From the NCBI GenBank assembly GCA_944325515.1, contig CALVAO010000003.1, forward strand, positions 115,364-179,363: a stretch of DNA of 64,000 bases, in the 5' to 3' direction. A model generated the notes under the pieces. That model saw only the letters and a list, made by a program, of their open reading frames with translations, had not been told where the DNA came from and ran no database searches. Source of the stretch: Candidatus Gastranaerophilales bacterium (GTDB taxonomy: Bacteria > Cyanobacteriota > Vampirovibrionia > Gastranaerophilales > Gastranaerophilaceae). A program made the position numbers and the translations under genes. Positions 17,197 through 26,436 of this stretch are shown here, in pieces. The stretch's first letter is position 1, and the number at the start of each line of letters is the position of its first letter.

Positions 17197-17312
17197 GTGA
17201 ATAGTGAATAGTGAATAGATATTATTTTTCACTATTTCTATAACACAACTCAAGCTTTCAATTTTAGCAACCGGTGAATAGTTCTAATCACTATTCACCA
17301 GTCACTATTCAC
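17197..17312. repeat. GTGAATA tandem and inverted repeats in the rpsB-tsf spacer
   Basis: Three contiguous GTGAATA units (17197-17217) face TATTCAC units at 17292-17298 and 17306-17312. An inner GGTGAATA / TATTCACC hairpin spans 17273-17299. Non-coding; it may fold the intercistronic mRNA. Confidence 0.75.
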
Positions 17313-17319
17313 TAAATAT

Positions 17320-18084
17320 TTATACTGTAGCAGGTTCTTCTACACCTGCATCAGCTGCAGTAATTGCCTCTACTTTGCCTTTTGTATTAGCATTGTTTTC
17401 TCTTAATTGCTTACCTTCCAAAACAGCATCAGCAAGCTTTGAAGCAATTAATTTGATAGAACGGATAGCATCGTCATTACCGGGGATAATGTAGTTGATA
17501 CCGTCCGGATCTGCGTTTGTATCAGCTAAGCAGATAACAGGAATATTTAATTTGTTAGCTTCTTTAATCGCAATATCTTCTTTAGCTTGATCAACAACAA
17601 ATATAATATCCGGAAGACCGCGCATTTCCTTAATACCACCCAAAGTTTTGCTTAATTTAGCAAGTTGTCTGTTCAATTGAGCCTGTTCTTTTTTCGGTAA
17701 TTTTTCTGCGTGACCGGAGTTGATAAAATCTTCCATTTCTCTAAGTTTATTAACTCTGCCTCTTATTGTTTCAAAGTTAGTAAGCATACCGCCTAACCAT
17801 CTTCTGTTAATATAATAAGCACCGGAACGATTAGCTTCTTCTGCTACAACTTCTGCAGCCTGTTTTTTTGTACCGACAAAAAGAACATTTCTTCCTTTTG
17901 CTGCATATTCTCTAACTACATCATAAGCTTTGTCCAATAACTCTGTAGTTTTTCTTAAATCAAGAATGTAAATCCCGTTTCTTGCACCGTAAATATACGG
18001 TTTCATTTTAGGGTTCCAGTGTTGTGTCTGGTGTCCAAAGTGTACACCTGCTTCTAAAAGTTCAATAAGTGATGCTGTTGACAT
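17320..18084 (-). CDS. rpsB: 30S ribosomal protein S2
   Basis: Small-subunit protein. Family motifs: [54 protein letters not shown] and [14 protein letters not shown]. Length 254 residues with a short acidic tail. AAAGGAGAC precedes the ATG. It is followed by tsf, the usual order. Confidence 0.97.
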   Translation of the reverse strand: MSTASLIELLEAGVHFGHQTQHWNPKMKPYIYGARNGIYILDLRKTTELLDKAYDVVREYAAKGRNVLFVGTKKQAAEVVAEEANRSGAYYINRRWLGGMLTNFETIRGRVNKLREMEDFINSGHAEKLPKKEQAQLNRQLAKLSKTLGGIKEMRGLPDIIFVVDQAKEDIAIKEANKLNIPVICLADTNADPDGINYIIPGNDDAIRSIKLIASKLADAVLEGKQLRENNANTKGKVEAITAADAGVEEPATV

Positions 18085-18392
18085 CTTTTGTGTCTCCTTT
18101 TTTTCTAACTTGTTTTACTACGGGCTGTAAAGTTCCATCTATAGTGACAGTTAAATTAAAAAATCTTAAATCTAAGCTATTTATAGACTAGGGTTATACC
18201 TATCAAACCATACAACCAATAAAATAGTATTATAAACATGTTTTTGAGGCAAGTTTAGTGAATGATAATATTTTTTTACTTAACATTTGTTTACGTTTGT
18301 TTGTAAAAAATATATATGCGTGATATTATTCTTGTATAAAGATATACAGAATCCAAACAATCACAATACATTTGAGATAAGGAGAAAACCCT
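18085..18392. other. Divergent spacer between rpsB and the GH13-like gene
   Basis: 308 bases. On the minus strand there are TATAAT-like boxes near 18225-18235 for rpsB, leaving a leader of over 120 bases. On the plus strand, TATAAA near 18335 may serve the GH13-like gene, which has a GATAAGGAGAAA ribosome site. I see no gene or known riboswitch. Confidence 0.4.
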
Positions 18393-20669
18393 ATGTTAGA
18401 TTTTTTGTTTAAAAAAGAGGCGGGGAATGCTTGCGAAAATTTAAACAATTTTTATTCACAACTTAAAGAATTATATTCATTCGATAGTATTACGGATGAA
18501 AGAAAAGAGTATTTAAAATCATTAATGAATAAATATGGCTATCTTCCTTATCCCCAGATAAAAGCTCTGGAAGAATTAACAGATGCGGAAGTTTTATTTG
18601 CGCTGGAATCCAAATGGGAGGCAAATGGCGTTTTTAAAGACGGAATATTTGATTTTTCCAAAGCAAGCGTACTCGCTAGAAATAATGTAAAGGATTCAAG
18701 CTGGCTGCAGAAAGAAGGACACAATATCAAGTTAATAAACCTTGCAGCACTCGGTGACGGAAATAAATCAGAAGATTGCGGAAAGTTTATGGATTGGATG
18801 CGTGAACTTTTAATTTTGCCAACAGGTAATTTAGAGAATAATATATTCTCTACAACTATGTATCTGATTCCGTTCCATCCCCGTGAATTCGGGTGTGCAT
18901 ATTTACCTACTGCGAGCTGCGTAAGTCCTAATCTGGAAGACAGGATTATTACCGAAAAAACCGGACTTAATGCTGACGGACAGGTTAAAACATTTATTCA
19001 ATTTGCACAGCTTGCAGGACATCCGGTAATTTATGATATACTTCCGCAGACAGGAAGGTTCTCTAAAATTGTTTTAACAAATCCGGATTGCGCGAGATGG
19101 TTTGATATCAATGCATTAATTGAAGAATTATCAAAAAATGTCGATATTGAAGCCGGCAAACTTACGGATAAATATTCAAAAGAAGATTTGGATATTGTGA
19201 GCAGTATCTACAAAAAAGATATAAGAGGTGAAGGTTACGGAGATTTATCCGAACATTATCAGAAGATTTTTAATGAAATAGATGAAGCTTTAAAGGAAAC
19301 AAAAATATTCCTGTCGAATTCTATGCTCGAAAAGAGTATTCAAGACAAGCTGCACAAAAAAGCCAGAATGATAATTAATAAAGTAGCAGGCAATCATTCC
19401 GGCAGAAAATTATCCGAGCAGGAAATTGTAAATCAGCAGGATATAATTAAAACTCTTATTCAAGAAGGTATGTGGCCGGCTCCAGGCGGTGCGTGGTGCT
19501 CAGCAGGGGTTCCCGTATTTGACAAAATGAATGAGAGCGCCTCTTATCCAACATTTAAGCATTACAGATTCGATGGTGAGGATGTTACCAAGTTTGCAAA
19601 TTTGGATTGCCAGACTCCTTATTATTTTGTATGTTTGGAAAACGGAAAATATAATAATGATGTAATCAAGTTTTTCATTGATTATATGAAGGAACTTCAA
19701 GAAGAGTTTAATTTTGACGGCTTCAGAGTTGATCACATTGACCATATTGTTGATGAAGTTTCTGAAAAAGACGGCGTACCGATAAGCTATCGCGCGCCGA
19801 GAAGAGTTCTGGGAATGCTAAATGCAGCAATGAAAGAAAAAGTTCCATACTTTGCTGCATTAGCAGAATACATGCTGTGGGATAATTATTTTAAAGAGTA
19901 CCATGAAGATATGAATTTTGATGTACTCTGGGGCAATGATATAGTATCTCAAAGCTATAAAACTCCTGGTGCGATAGCAGAAGATAACTTGACACTTGTC
20001 AATTATAATTCATCTTCAAAAGTATCGACTCCGCTTTCTATATTGAAAACATATAACAATCAAGACGGAGAGTTTGAAGCAATTGACAGATATCCGGCTC
20101 AGCTTGGCGAACAGGGTGCATTATTCAAATGGTTTAAGTACAAATTTTTGCCAGGAGGCAGAAATGCACAAAGACCGGTTATGTATATTGACGGAGATGA
20201 ATCATTTACAAAAACCGGCATGGAAGCCGTAATCGGGCGTGAGATATCCATGAAAAGAGAAAAAGATTACGATTTTTATGCCAAATTTGATGCAATTGAC
20301 AGATTTGTAAAAAATTCTCCGGTTATAACAGATGGTGAAGCCCATATAATAAGACAGGATGAAGATGGTTTTGTTGTATGGCAGATTCAAAAGGAAGGAA
20401 TTAAAAATTCCATACTTGTTGTAGCAAATTATCAATCTCCGACAGAAAAATTCTGCGTAGAAGAAAACGGAAATTCATGGACTGAAATTAGGGAAGGAAG
20501 AGAAGTTTTTGACAAAACCATTGAACTTTCCTGTGATTATTCAATAGTTGCAGAATACAGATTTGACGGTAAAGATTATATAGAAGAAAAATTCGTTGCC
20601 GCAACAAATTCTCTGTCATTCGGGAAACTGATGCCGGCAGAATTTAAATTCTTTACGGTTATAAGATAA
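18393..20669 (+). CDS. GH13-like (alpha-amylase superfamily) enzyme
   Basis: 758 residues, probably acting on alpha-glucans. Region II FNFDGFRVDHIDHI near residue 442 carries the catalytic nucleophile Asp, and AALAEYM near residue 488 carries the acid/base Glu. FDVLWGND near residue 508 stands where region IV usually has His-Asp. The N-terminal half holds MYLIPFHPREFG and HPVIYDILPQTGRF, consistent with an early barrel strand, with a long insertion of about 150 residues between. A beta-domain forms the C-terminus (FKFFTVI). No signal peptide, so cytoplasmic. Exact activity (amylase, maltosyltransferase or branching type) cannot be assigned. A GT5-like gene lies at 40004. Confidence 0.75.
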   Translation: MLDFLFKKEAGNACENLNNFYSQLKELYSFDSITDERKEYLKSLMNKYGYLPYPQIKALEELTDAEVLFALESKWEANGVFKDGIFDFSKASVLARNNVKDSSWLQKEGHNIKLINLAALGDGNKSEDCGKFMDWMRELLILPTGNLENNIFSTTMYLIPFHPREFGCAYLPTASCVSPNLEDRIITEKTGLNADGQVKTFIQFAQLAGHPVIYDILPQTGRFSKIVLTNPDCARWFDINALIEELSKNVDIEAGKLTDKYSKEDLDIVSSIYKKDIRGEGYGDLSEHYQKIFNEIDEALKETKIFLSNSMLEKSIQDKLHKKARMIINKVAGNHSGRKLSEQEIVNQQDIIKTLIQEGMWPAPGGAWCSAGVPVFDKMNESASYPTFKHYRFDGEDVTKFANLDCQTPYYFVCLENGKYNNDVIKFFIDYMKELQEEFNFDGFRVDHIDHIVDEVSEKDGVPISYRAPRRVLGMLNAAMKEKVPYFAALAEYMLWDNYFKEYHEDMNFDVLWGNDIVSQSYKTPGAIAEDNLTLVNYNSSSKVSTPLSILKTYNNQDGEFEAIDRYPAQLGEQGALFKWFKYKFLPGGRNAQRPVMYIDGDESFTKTGMEAVIGREISMKREKDYDFYAKFDAIDRFVKNSPVITDGEAHIIRQDEDGFVVWQIQKEGIKNSILVVANYQSPTEKFCVEENGNSWTEIREGREVFDKTIELSCDYSIVAEYRFDGKDYIEEKFVAATNSLSFGKLMPAEFKFFTVIR

Positions 20670-20691
20670 TTAAATCATAAGGAGTATATTT

Positions 20692-20719
20692 TACGATTAA
20701 GTAAACTACGATTAAGTAA
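20692..20719 (+). repeat. Two direct repeats of TACGATTAAGTAA
   Basis: 13-bp units at 20692-20704 and 20707-20719 lie just after the GH13-like gene and before its terminator. Confidence 0.7.
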
Positions 20720-20731
20720 TATAGGGATACG

Positions 20732-20758
20732 CCGGATTTAAATAATCCGGTTTTCTTT
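20732..20758 (+). terminator. Terminator of the GH13-like gene
   Basis: CCGGATT, five-base loop, AATCCGG, then TTTTCTTTT: a standard intrinsic terminator. Confidence 0.8.
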
Positions 20759-20858
20759 TGCTTTGATAAAAATAAAATCACACTTGTACGATAAAAATTT
20801 AGCAACCCAATGCAGAATTTTTACCGGATAAGCGTGGATAACAATAAAAATACGAGGG

Positions 20859-22001
20859 TTAATTATAATCCCTTAACGGCGGACGGGAAGAATCAAATTC
20901 ACCATACAGATTGTTTTTTCTGGTTCTTTGTATATCAATCGGTTCATAAAGAGTTTGATCTTCCAGAGCAGGCTTTTTATAATTTATATTATGAATTCCG
21001 TTTTCTTTTATTTCTTTAATTTCGTATGGTTCAGCTTTAACTTCCAGTTTGGAATTTAATTTTGCTTCTTCCTGCTGCTGTTTTTTCAAAGCTTTTTCTT
21101 CAGCTTTCTTTTGTCTGTTTTCTTTAAACTGCTGATATTTAGACTTTGTATTTTCTTTAGTTTCATTAATTTTATCTTTTGTATCCGCTATTTTGGCATT
21201 AACTCTGGATTTTGCAACAGCGTAATCCTTGCCGCCTTCTTTATGCCATCTTCTGTATTTTTTAGTAAATACATTGTCAAAATTACCCATATCATAGTAT
21301 ATTTGATTTGTTTCTTTATCATAAGCTTCCGGCGGCAGCACTTTCAGCTGAACATTTTGTGCGATTTCCGGACATAACATACGTGAATAATCTCTTATTT
21401 TTTGCAGCTGCTCTGTTTGAGGGGACGGACCGCGCGTAATTATTCGATTTTCTACAATACTTATTGTTTTATAAAAAGTATTTGACCACAAAGCCGTATT
21501 GTTGCTAGTATCAACAAGAACCGCATAAGTATTAATTTTATAAGCAGGATCAACAACTGTTGCACCCGGTATATTTAGAAAATCCCAGAAAGTTCTTCTC
21601 ATAATATAATTTTCCGAGTCTATTGCAGAAGTTATTAAAAGCACGTAACGCGCCTTTGACATATTTGCAATTCTTTTTAATGCAACATAATCTATGTTGT
21701 ATGAAGTTCTGAATCTGTTTGTCAGATTTTTTGCAGCAATCATCGTATATGGATTGCTTTTCAAGAGTTTTCTCTCTTCACTTACTGTCGGAACCTTGAT
21801 ATAATCGGTTCTGTTTAAAATATTAGCGACCTCGCCGGCAAAAAATTCTGCTGTCGCATTATAGATATATGAATCAAGCGCCTCATTTTCCGTAACAATA
21901 TTGTCCGGAATTACAAGCACTTTATATTGTTCTGCGCATACTAACGGCACAGACACGAACATAACTATCCCAACTGCTAATATTTTTAATAAATCTCTCA
22001 C
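20859..22001 (-). CDS. Secreted or periplasmic protein with Lys/Glu-rich tail, unknown
   Basis: 380 residues from a GTG start. The N-terminus MRDLLKILAVGIVMFVSVPLVCA then EQ is a good Sec signal peptide. The globular part (residues about 25-220) contains KARYVLLITS and a strand-rich INTYAVLVDTSNNTALWSNTFYKTIS. This is reminiscent of CsgG/TolB-N-like envelope proteins, but that is only an impression. A long charged, coiled-coil-like region rich in Lys, Glu and Gln follows. Upstream in-frame ATG codons exist (22082 and near 22046), but they lie inside or upstream of a clear promoter whose start point coincides with the GTG. Divergent from the AsmA-like gene. Confidence 0.65.
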   Translation of the reverse strand: MRDLLKILAVGIVMFVSVPLVCAEQYKVLVIPDNIVTENEALDSYIYNATAEFFAGEVANILNRTDYIKVPTVSEERKLLKSNPYTMIAAKNLTNRFRTSYNIDYVALKRIANMSKARYVLLITSAIDSENYIMRRTFWDFLNIPGATVVDPAYKINTYAVLVDTSNNTALWSNTFYKTISIVENRIITRGPSPQTEQLQKIRDYSRMLCPEIAQNVQLKVLPPEAYDKETNQIYYDMGNFDNVFTKKYRRWHKEGGKDYAVAKSRVNAKIADTKDKINETKENTKSKYQQFKENRQKKAEEKALKKQQQEEAKLNSKLEVKAEPYEIKEIKENGIHNINYKKPALEDQTLYEPIDIQRTRKNNLYGEFDSSRPPLRDYN

Positions 22002-22036
22002 GTTAAAATTATAACATAACAAGATAAATGCGCCAA
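22002..22036 (-). promoter_or_regulatory. Promoter giving a leaderless transcript
   Basis: On the minus strand TTGGCG, a 17-base spacer and TATAAT are followed by six bases (TTTAAC) and then the GTG start codon. Transcription would begin at or next to the start codon, and no Shine-Dalgarno sequence is present. Confidence 0.7.
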
Positions 22037-22048
22037 TTATTAACATCT

Positions 22049-22076
22049 TGTTACTTATATGATTTACTGGTATGAT
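22049..22076 (+). promoter_or_regulatory. Promoter of the AsmA-like gene
   Basis: TTGTTA (22049-22054), 16 bases, TATGAT (22071-22076). The start point would be near 22083, about 11 bases before the ATG. Confidence 0.5.
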
Positions 22077-22093
22077 ATACACATAACTGAATA

Positions 22094-25000
22094 ATGAACA
22101 AATTTTTCAATAAATATACAGCAATAATTTTGAGCTTTTATGCATTTTGGCTTCTGGGGCTTCCGTTTATTTTTACGAAAACCCTGCCGGTTTTATGTGA
22201 AAAAATAAACAGTAATTCAAAATACAAAGTTGAAATTGAAAACCCTAAACTTTATTTGAATATTTTGCCAAATGCCGTCATCAGTGCAGATAAGCTGGAA
22301 ATAAAAGGAACAGAAGACAGCGTTTCAATAGAAAAACCGTATTTAAAAATAAGACTTCTGCCTTTATTATCCGGTCATATTCACCTTAATAAGGTTTCTG
22401 CATCTAATATGAATATCGCTTCTGTACTAAAAAAGAATCCGGAGCTGGACAAAAACTTTTTCACGGAGCTGAGCAAAAATAAATTTAAGTGCGACGCTGT
22501 AGAAATAAAAAACTTTAAAGTGGAATTAAAGCAAAAGAATATCGAAAAACCGATTTTGTATACAGGGCATGATATTTATTTCCGCAGGAACGGACGGTAT
22601 ATCAAACTTAATTTAAACAGTGAAATAAATATAAAAGATTCTGTTTCTACTGCAAAAATAAATTTGTTTTTGCCCAGAAACAATGATGTGAATAAGAGCA
22701 TTATGGATGTAAAAATTAAACATTTTGATATTGCTCCTCTCGGCGATTATCTCAAGCAATATGTTCCGAAAGATTTAAAAGACATTTATGGAATTATTGA
22801 TATAAATGTCGATAAAAATAATTTAACCGCAGTGTTCAAAGATACGGCAGTAATAATGAAAGACAGTGCAAAATCCATAATACTGCCGGATGTTTTGAAT
22901 ATAAATTCTAAATTCAGTTTAACCAGAAAAGTCATCGATTTTGAGAAAATTGATGTAAAATCTAAAAATATTAATGCAGCGGCTTCCGGCAGCTTATCAA
23001 ATTATCTGGATAAACCTCTCACAATGATAGATTTGAATGTCCAGCTCAACCATTCAAAAGTAGAAGATATTGTTGCTATGCTCCCGCCGATTATTGTGGA
23101 AGAATTTAATGTTTATAAATTAAAACACTACAAATTTTACGGTGATACAATAGGCAATTTTACAATATCCGGTGATTTAAAAGAACCGGATATTACCGGT
23201 GATATTTTTATAGATAACGGAATTTTAATTGCGCCTATAAAAAATGCAAGAGGCGCAACCATCAAACTCAAGTTTACCGGAAAGTATGTTAATTTTGATG
23301 TTAACGTGCCTGCAGGCGGTTCAGAGCGCGTTATCGTGAAGGGCGGTGTAGAACTCTATAACGTTAAGTATGCGGATATGCATATTAAAAGCACATTGAA
23401 CGTAGATTTGGAAACTGCAGAAGCAAAGGTTGTTCCTCTGCATGAAATTTTGAACTTTATAGTAGGTCCTGTCCCTATTATGGATATTAAAGGAACGGGC
23501 AATATAGATATAGTCGTAAAGGGCAACAGAAAAGACCCGCACGTGTGGGGAGTGCTGAATTTCCATAATGTTACGACTTATTTTAACGAGATGCCGGATT
23601 TAATCTTGCGAAAAGGCGAAGCTGTTTTGAAATTTGATGACACAAATGCTGTCTTTACAACCGAAACGGGCGAGGTGAACGGTAAGACGGCAGATATTAA
23701 AGGCACCTGTACTCTTGACGGCAAATTCGATTTTGATGTAAATTCTTCGGGGCAGGAAATCAAACATCTTTATAAAGCAATTCAAACATCAACAATGATT
23801 GATGATGTGAAAAAGATGCTTCCGAAGTTTGAAATATGTGAAGGACCTGTGAACTTGAAAATTAAAGTCTACGGGCATGTGAAGTATATAGAAGATTTAA
23901 AATTTAATAAGAATTTTTATTCAAAAGGCAGTTTAAATCTTTTGGGATGCTCTTTCGGGCTGCAGGGTGTTAGAATCCACAATACAAAAGGTAATGTAAA
24001 TTTTGACAGCACAAACGCAGATGCTGATATTAATGCAAACATCGGGCAGTCACTCTTGAGTGCTAAAGCGAAAGTGCAAAATAATATGGCAGATATTGTT
24101 TTAAATATTCCAAAGCTTAACTTGAAGGACTTAACTCCTTTTGTAAAGGGCAGTGTTTTAAATAATGATATCAGCAATATTTTTGTAAATGTTTCCGGCA
24201 GTTATAAGGGAAAAATTGATGTTATAGAATATGACAAAGTTAAGTTTGATGCGAAAGTCCTTGGAACGGCGCCTCAGAATAAACTTAAGATGTCAAATGG
24301 GCATATTACGCTTGATAAAGACAAATTAAATGTTGAGAATTTGACCGGAAGCTTTTTGAATACTCCAAGCAGTTTTAATATAAACTTGACTGCTGACGAT
24401 GTTTCTAAAAAACCTAGATTCAAGGGTAACATTATATTAAAAGATTTTGAATTAAATATAATAAATGCCTTAGCGGAATATGTTCCGAAAGAATACAGAG
24501 AATACTTGCAAATAGCGGATTTTGAAAAAGGCAAAGTTAATTTAAGATGCAATATCAATAATAATAAATTAAATGCATATACAGATTTAGGCGGATTAAC
24601 ATTTAAATATACGCCGATGAACATTCCTGTCAAAATTATTAACGGCAGTTTGATAGTACGCAATAATAACTTAAGGCTTAATAAAATAAACCTGCTTGCT
24701 GATGAAATGCCTCTGCTTATTGACGGCGAAATCTTTGATATGTTCTCCAGACAAGCATTTGATATTTACTTTAATTCTAAGCCGAGACAGGATTTTATTG
24801 ATAAGTATATAAATAAAAATCAGATTTATCCGATAAAAATAAAGGGTGATATAGTATACTCAGCCAAGCTTAAAGGGGTAAAGGATAATTTTAATCTTAA
24901 GGCAGATGTTAATATGGCAAAAGATTCCAGCATATACCACCTCGGCGCAACAGTCGGAGATGTAGAAAACGCAATTGTGCTGAATCTTGATACAAGAATA

Positions 25001-26434
25001 ATTAAGCAGAATATTCTGAAAATAAGGGAATTTTCATATGACAAATTAATTCCGTCCCAGAGCGGAAGACAGACGCGTTTAAATATGCTTAAGGCAAACG
25101 GGGGTATTGAGGTCTTTAAGGATGATTTAGCTTTTCACGATTTATATATAAAAACACAGAACCCGACGGATGCAAGGATTTTTAACATAATTTTCAGAAA
25201 GCCGAATATCAAGCAGGGGCAGTTTACATCTGACTTAAGATTTAACGGCAGGCTTTCAAACCCGAAACTTTTAGGAAATTTCCATATCTTTGAAACCAAT
25301 ATACCGTTTTTGGATACAACAATGAAGAATATCACGTTTGTGTTTAAGGATAAAACGATTGAGCTTTCTTCTATTGGTGAAATTTTGGGTAATGATATTA
25401 CTATAAACGGCGTGCTGAGAAATAAACTTACACCGCCTTATTATATTGAAAAAGCGTCACTGCAGACAAAACTGCTTGATATAAATTATATAATTAATAA
25501 ACTAAAACTTTCTCAAGTTGAAAACTACCAGACATTTGAATCATTTGAAGGTTTTGATTTATCCAGTGTTGTAGTAAAGAACATTAATCTGAATGCGGAC
25601 AGCATACATTTGAGAAACATTGTTGCGGAGAATTTCAAAGCAAATGCTTCTATGAATGAAGCCGGAATGATAGATGTAAGCGATTTTCAGTTTAATATTG
25701 CAAACGGATTTTTGAACGGAAAATTTAAGTACAATCTTGCAGACAGTAATACCGGAATAAAGATTAAGGCAAAAAATATAGACGCAAATGCCCTCTCAAT
25801 CGCTCTGTTTGATTTAACTAACCAGCTGTACGGCGATATGACAGGAGATATAAAGCTTTCCTGCAATGGCAGTGATTTTAATAATTGTATGAAAACCCTA
25901 AACGGCAAAACCAGCTTTGATGTTTCAAACGGCAGGATGCCTAAATTAGGTTCGCTTGAATACCTTCTTAAGGCGGGTAATTTATTGAAGGGCGGATTTA
26001 CCGGAGTGTCTATAAACAGTATTATAGATATTATTACACCGCTTAAGACGGGTGAGTTTTCCAATATTCATGGAGATATCAATATAAAAGACGGTATTGC
26101 TGATGCAGTGGAAATAACAACAAAGGGCAGGGACTTAAGTTTGTTTATTGCAGGAAAATATAATTTCTCAACAGCAGACGCGGAAATGGAAGTTTTTGGT
26201 CTGTTGTCCAAAAAGATTTCAACGATGTTCGGACCTATCGGCAATTTGTCTTTGAATACGCTGTTTAATTCAATCCCCGGAGTTGATTTAAGCAAAGACA
26301 GCCGGATTTTAGAACAGATTAATAAGATTCCCGGTATAGAGCTTTCAAGCAAAGCTTACCGCCGTTTTGTCGCAGAGATTAAGGGCAATATTAACGGGGA
26401 AGATTATGTTACAAGCTTCAAATGGGTGAATTAA
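22094..26434 (+). CDS. AsmA/TamB-like envelope lipid-transport family protein
   Basis: 1446 residues with one N-terminal membrane anchor (about 9-30, AIILSFYAFWLLGLPFIF). A very long repetitive beta-rich region follows, with recurring strand pairs of the type 'xxIKGxxxxPxhxGxhxh'. The C-terminal AsmA-like domain includes GDMTGDIKLSCNGSDF and NGKTSFDVSNGRMPKLG. In known members the beta groove spans the periplasm and helps move phospholipid to the outer membrane, so this fits a two-membrane envelope with LPS genes. There is a weak ribosome site only (GAATA). It is convergent with the EF-hand gene; the stop codons are two bases apart. It is divergent from a secreted protein gene. Confidence 0.82.
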   Translation: MNKFFNKYTAIILSFYAFWLLGLPFIFTKTLPVLCEKINSNSKYKVEIENPKLYLNILPNAVISADKLEIKGTEDSVSIEKPYLKIRLLPLLSGHIHLNKVSASNMNIASVLKKNPELDKNFFTELSKNKFKCDAVEIKNFKVELKQKNIEKPILYTGHDIYFRRNGRYIKLNLNSEINIKDSVSTAKINLFLPRNNDVNKSIMDVKIKHFDIAPLGDYLKQYVPKDLKDIYGIIDINVDKNNLTAVFKDTAVIMKDSAKSIILPDVLNINSKFSLTRKVIDFEKIDVKSKNINAAASGSLSNYLDKPLTMIDLNVQLNHSKVEDIVAMLPPIIVEEFNVYKLKHYKFYGDTIGNFTISGDLKEPDITGDIFIDNGILIAPIKNARGATIKLKFTGKYVNFDVNVPAGGSERVIVKGGVELYNVKYADMHIKSTLNVDLETAEAKVVPLHEILNFIVGPVPIMDIKGTGNIDIVVKGNRKDPHVWGVLNFHNVTTYFNEMPDLILRKGEAVLKFDDTNAVFTTETGEVNGKTADIKGTCTLDGKFDFDVNSSGQEIKHLYKAIQTSTMIDDVKKMLPKFEICEGPVNLKIKVYGHVKYIEDLKFNKNFYSKGSLNLLGCSFGLQGVRIHNTKGNVNFDSTNADADINANIGQSLLSAKAKVQNNMADIVLNIPKLNLKDLTPFVKGSVLNNDISNIFVNVSGSYKGKIDVIEYDKVKFDAKVLGTAPQNKLKMSNGHITLDKDKLNVENLTGSFLNTPSSFNINLTADDVSKKPRFKGNIILKDFELNIINALAEYVPKEYREYLQIADFEKGKVNLRCNINNNKLNAYTDLGGLTFKYTPMNIPVKIINGSLIVRNNNLRLNKINLLADEMPLLIDGEIFDMFSRQAFDIYFNSKPRQDFIDKYINKNQIYPIKIKGDIVYSAKLKGVKDNFNLKADVNMAKDSSIYHLGATVGDVENAIVLNLDTRIIKQNILKIREFSYDKLIPSQSGRQTRLNMLKANGGIEVFKDDLAFHDLYIKTQNPTDARIFNIIFRKPNIKQGQFTSDLRFNGRLSNPKLLGNFHIFETNIPFLDTTMKNITFVFKDKTIELSSIGEILGNDITINGVLRNKLTPPYYIEKASLQTKLLDINYIINKLKLSQVENYQTFESFEGFDLSSVVVKNINLNADSIHLRNIVAENFKANASMNEAGMIDVSDFQFNIANGFLNGKFKYNLADSNTGIKIKAKNIDANALSIALFDLTNQLYGDMTGDIKLSCNGSDFNNCMKTLNGKTSFDVSNGRMPKLGSLEYLLKAGNLLKGGFTGVSINSIIDIITPLKTGEFSNIHGDINIKDGIADAVEITTKGRDLSLFIAGKYNFSTADAEMEVFGLLSKKISTMFGPIGNLSLNTLFNSIPGVDLSKDSRILEQINKIPGIELSSKAYRRFVAEIKGNINGEDYVTSFKWVN

Positions 26435-26436
26435 TA

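Noticed and set aside
17197..17312. Possible CRISPR-like array
   Set aside because: Units are only seven bases, without spacers of uniform length or cas genes.
20692..20719. Direct repeats as replication iterons
   Set aside because: Only two copies, no AT-rich origin context and no replication initiator gene nearby; they lie in a gene 3' flank.
22002..22082. Upstream ATG starts for the secreted protein
   Set aside because: They lie in or before a consensus promoter, and the GTG at 22001 begins a proper signal peptide.
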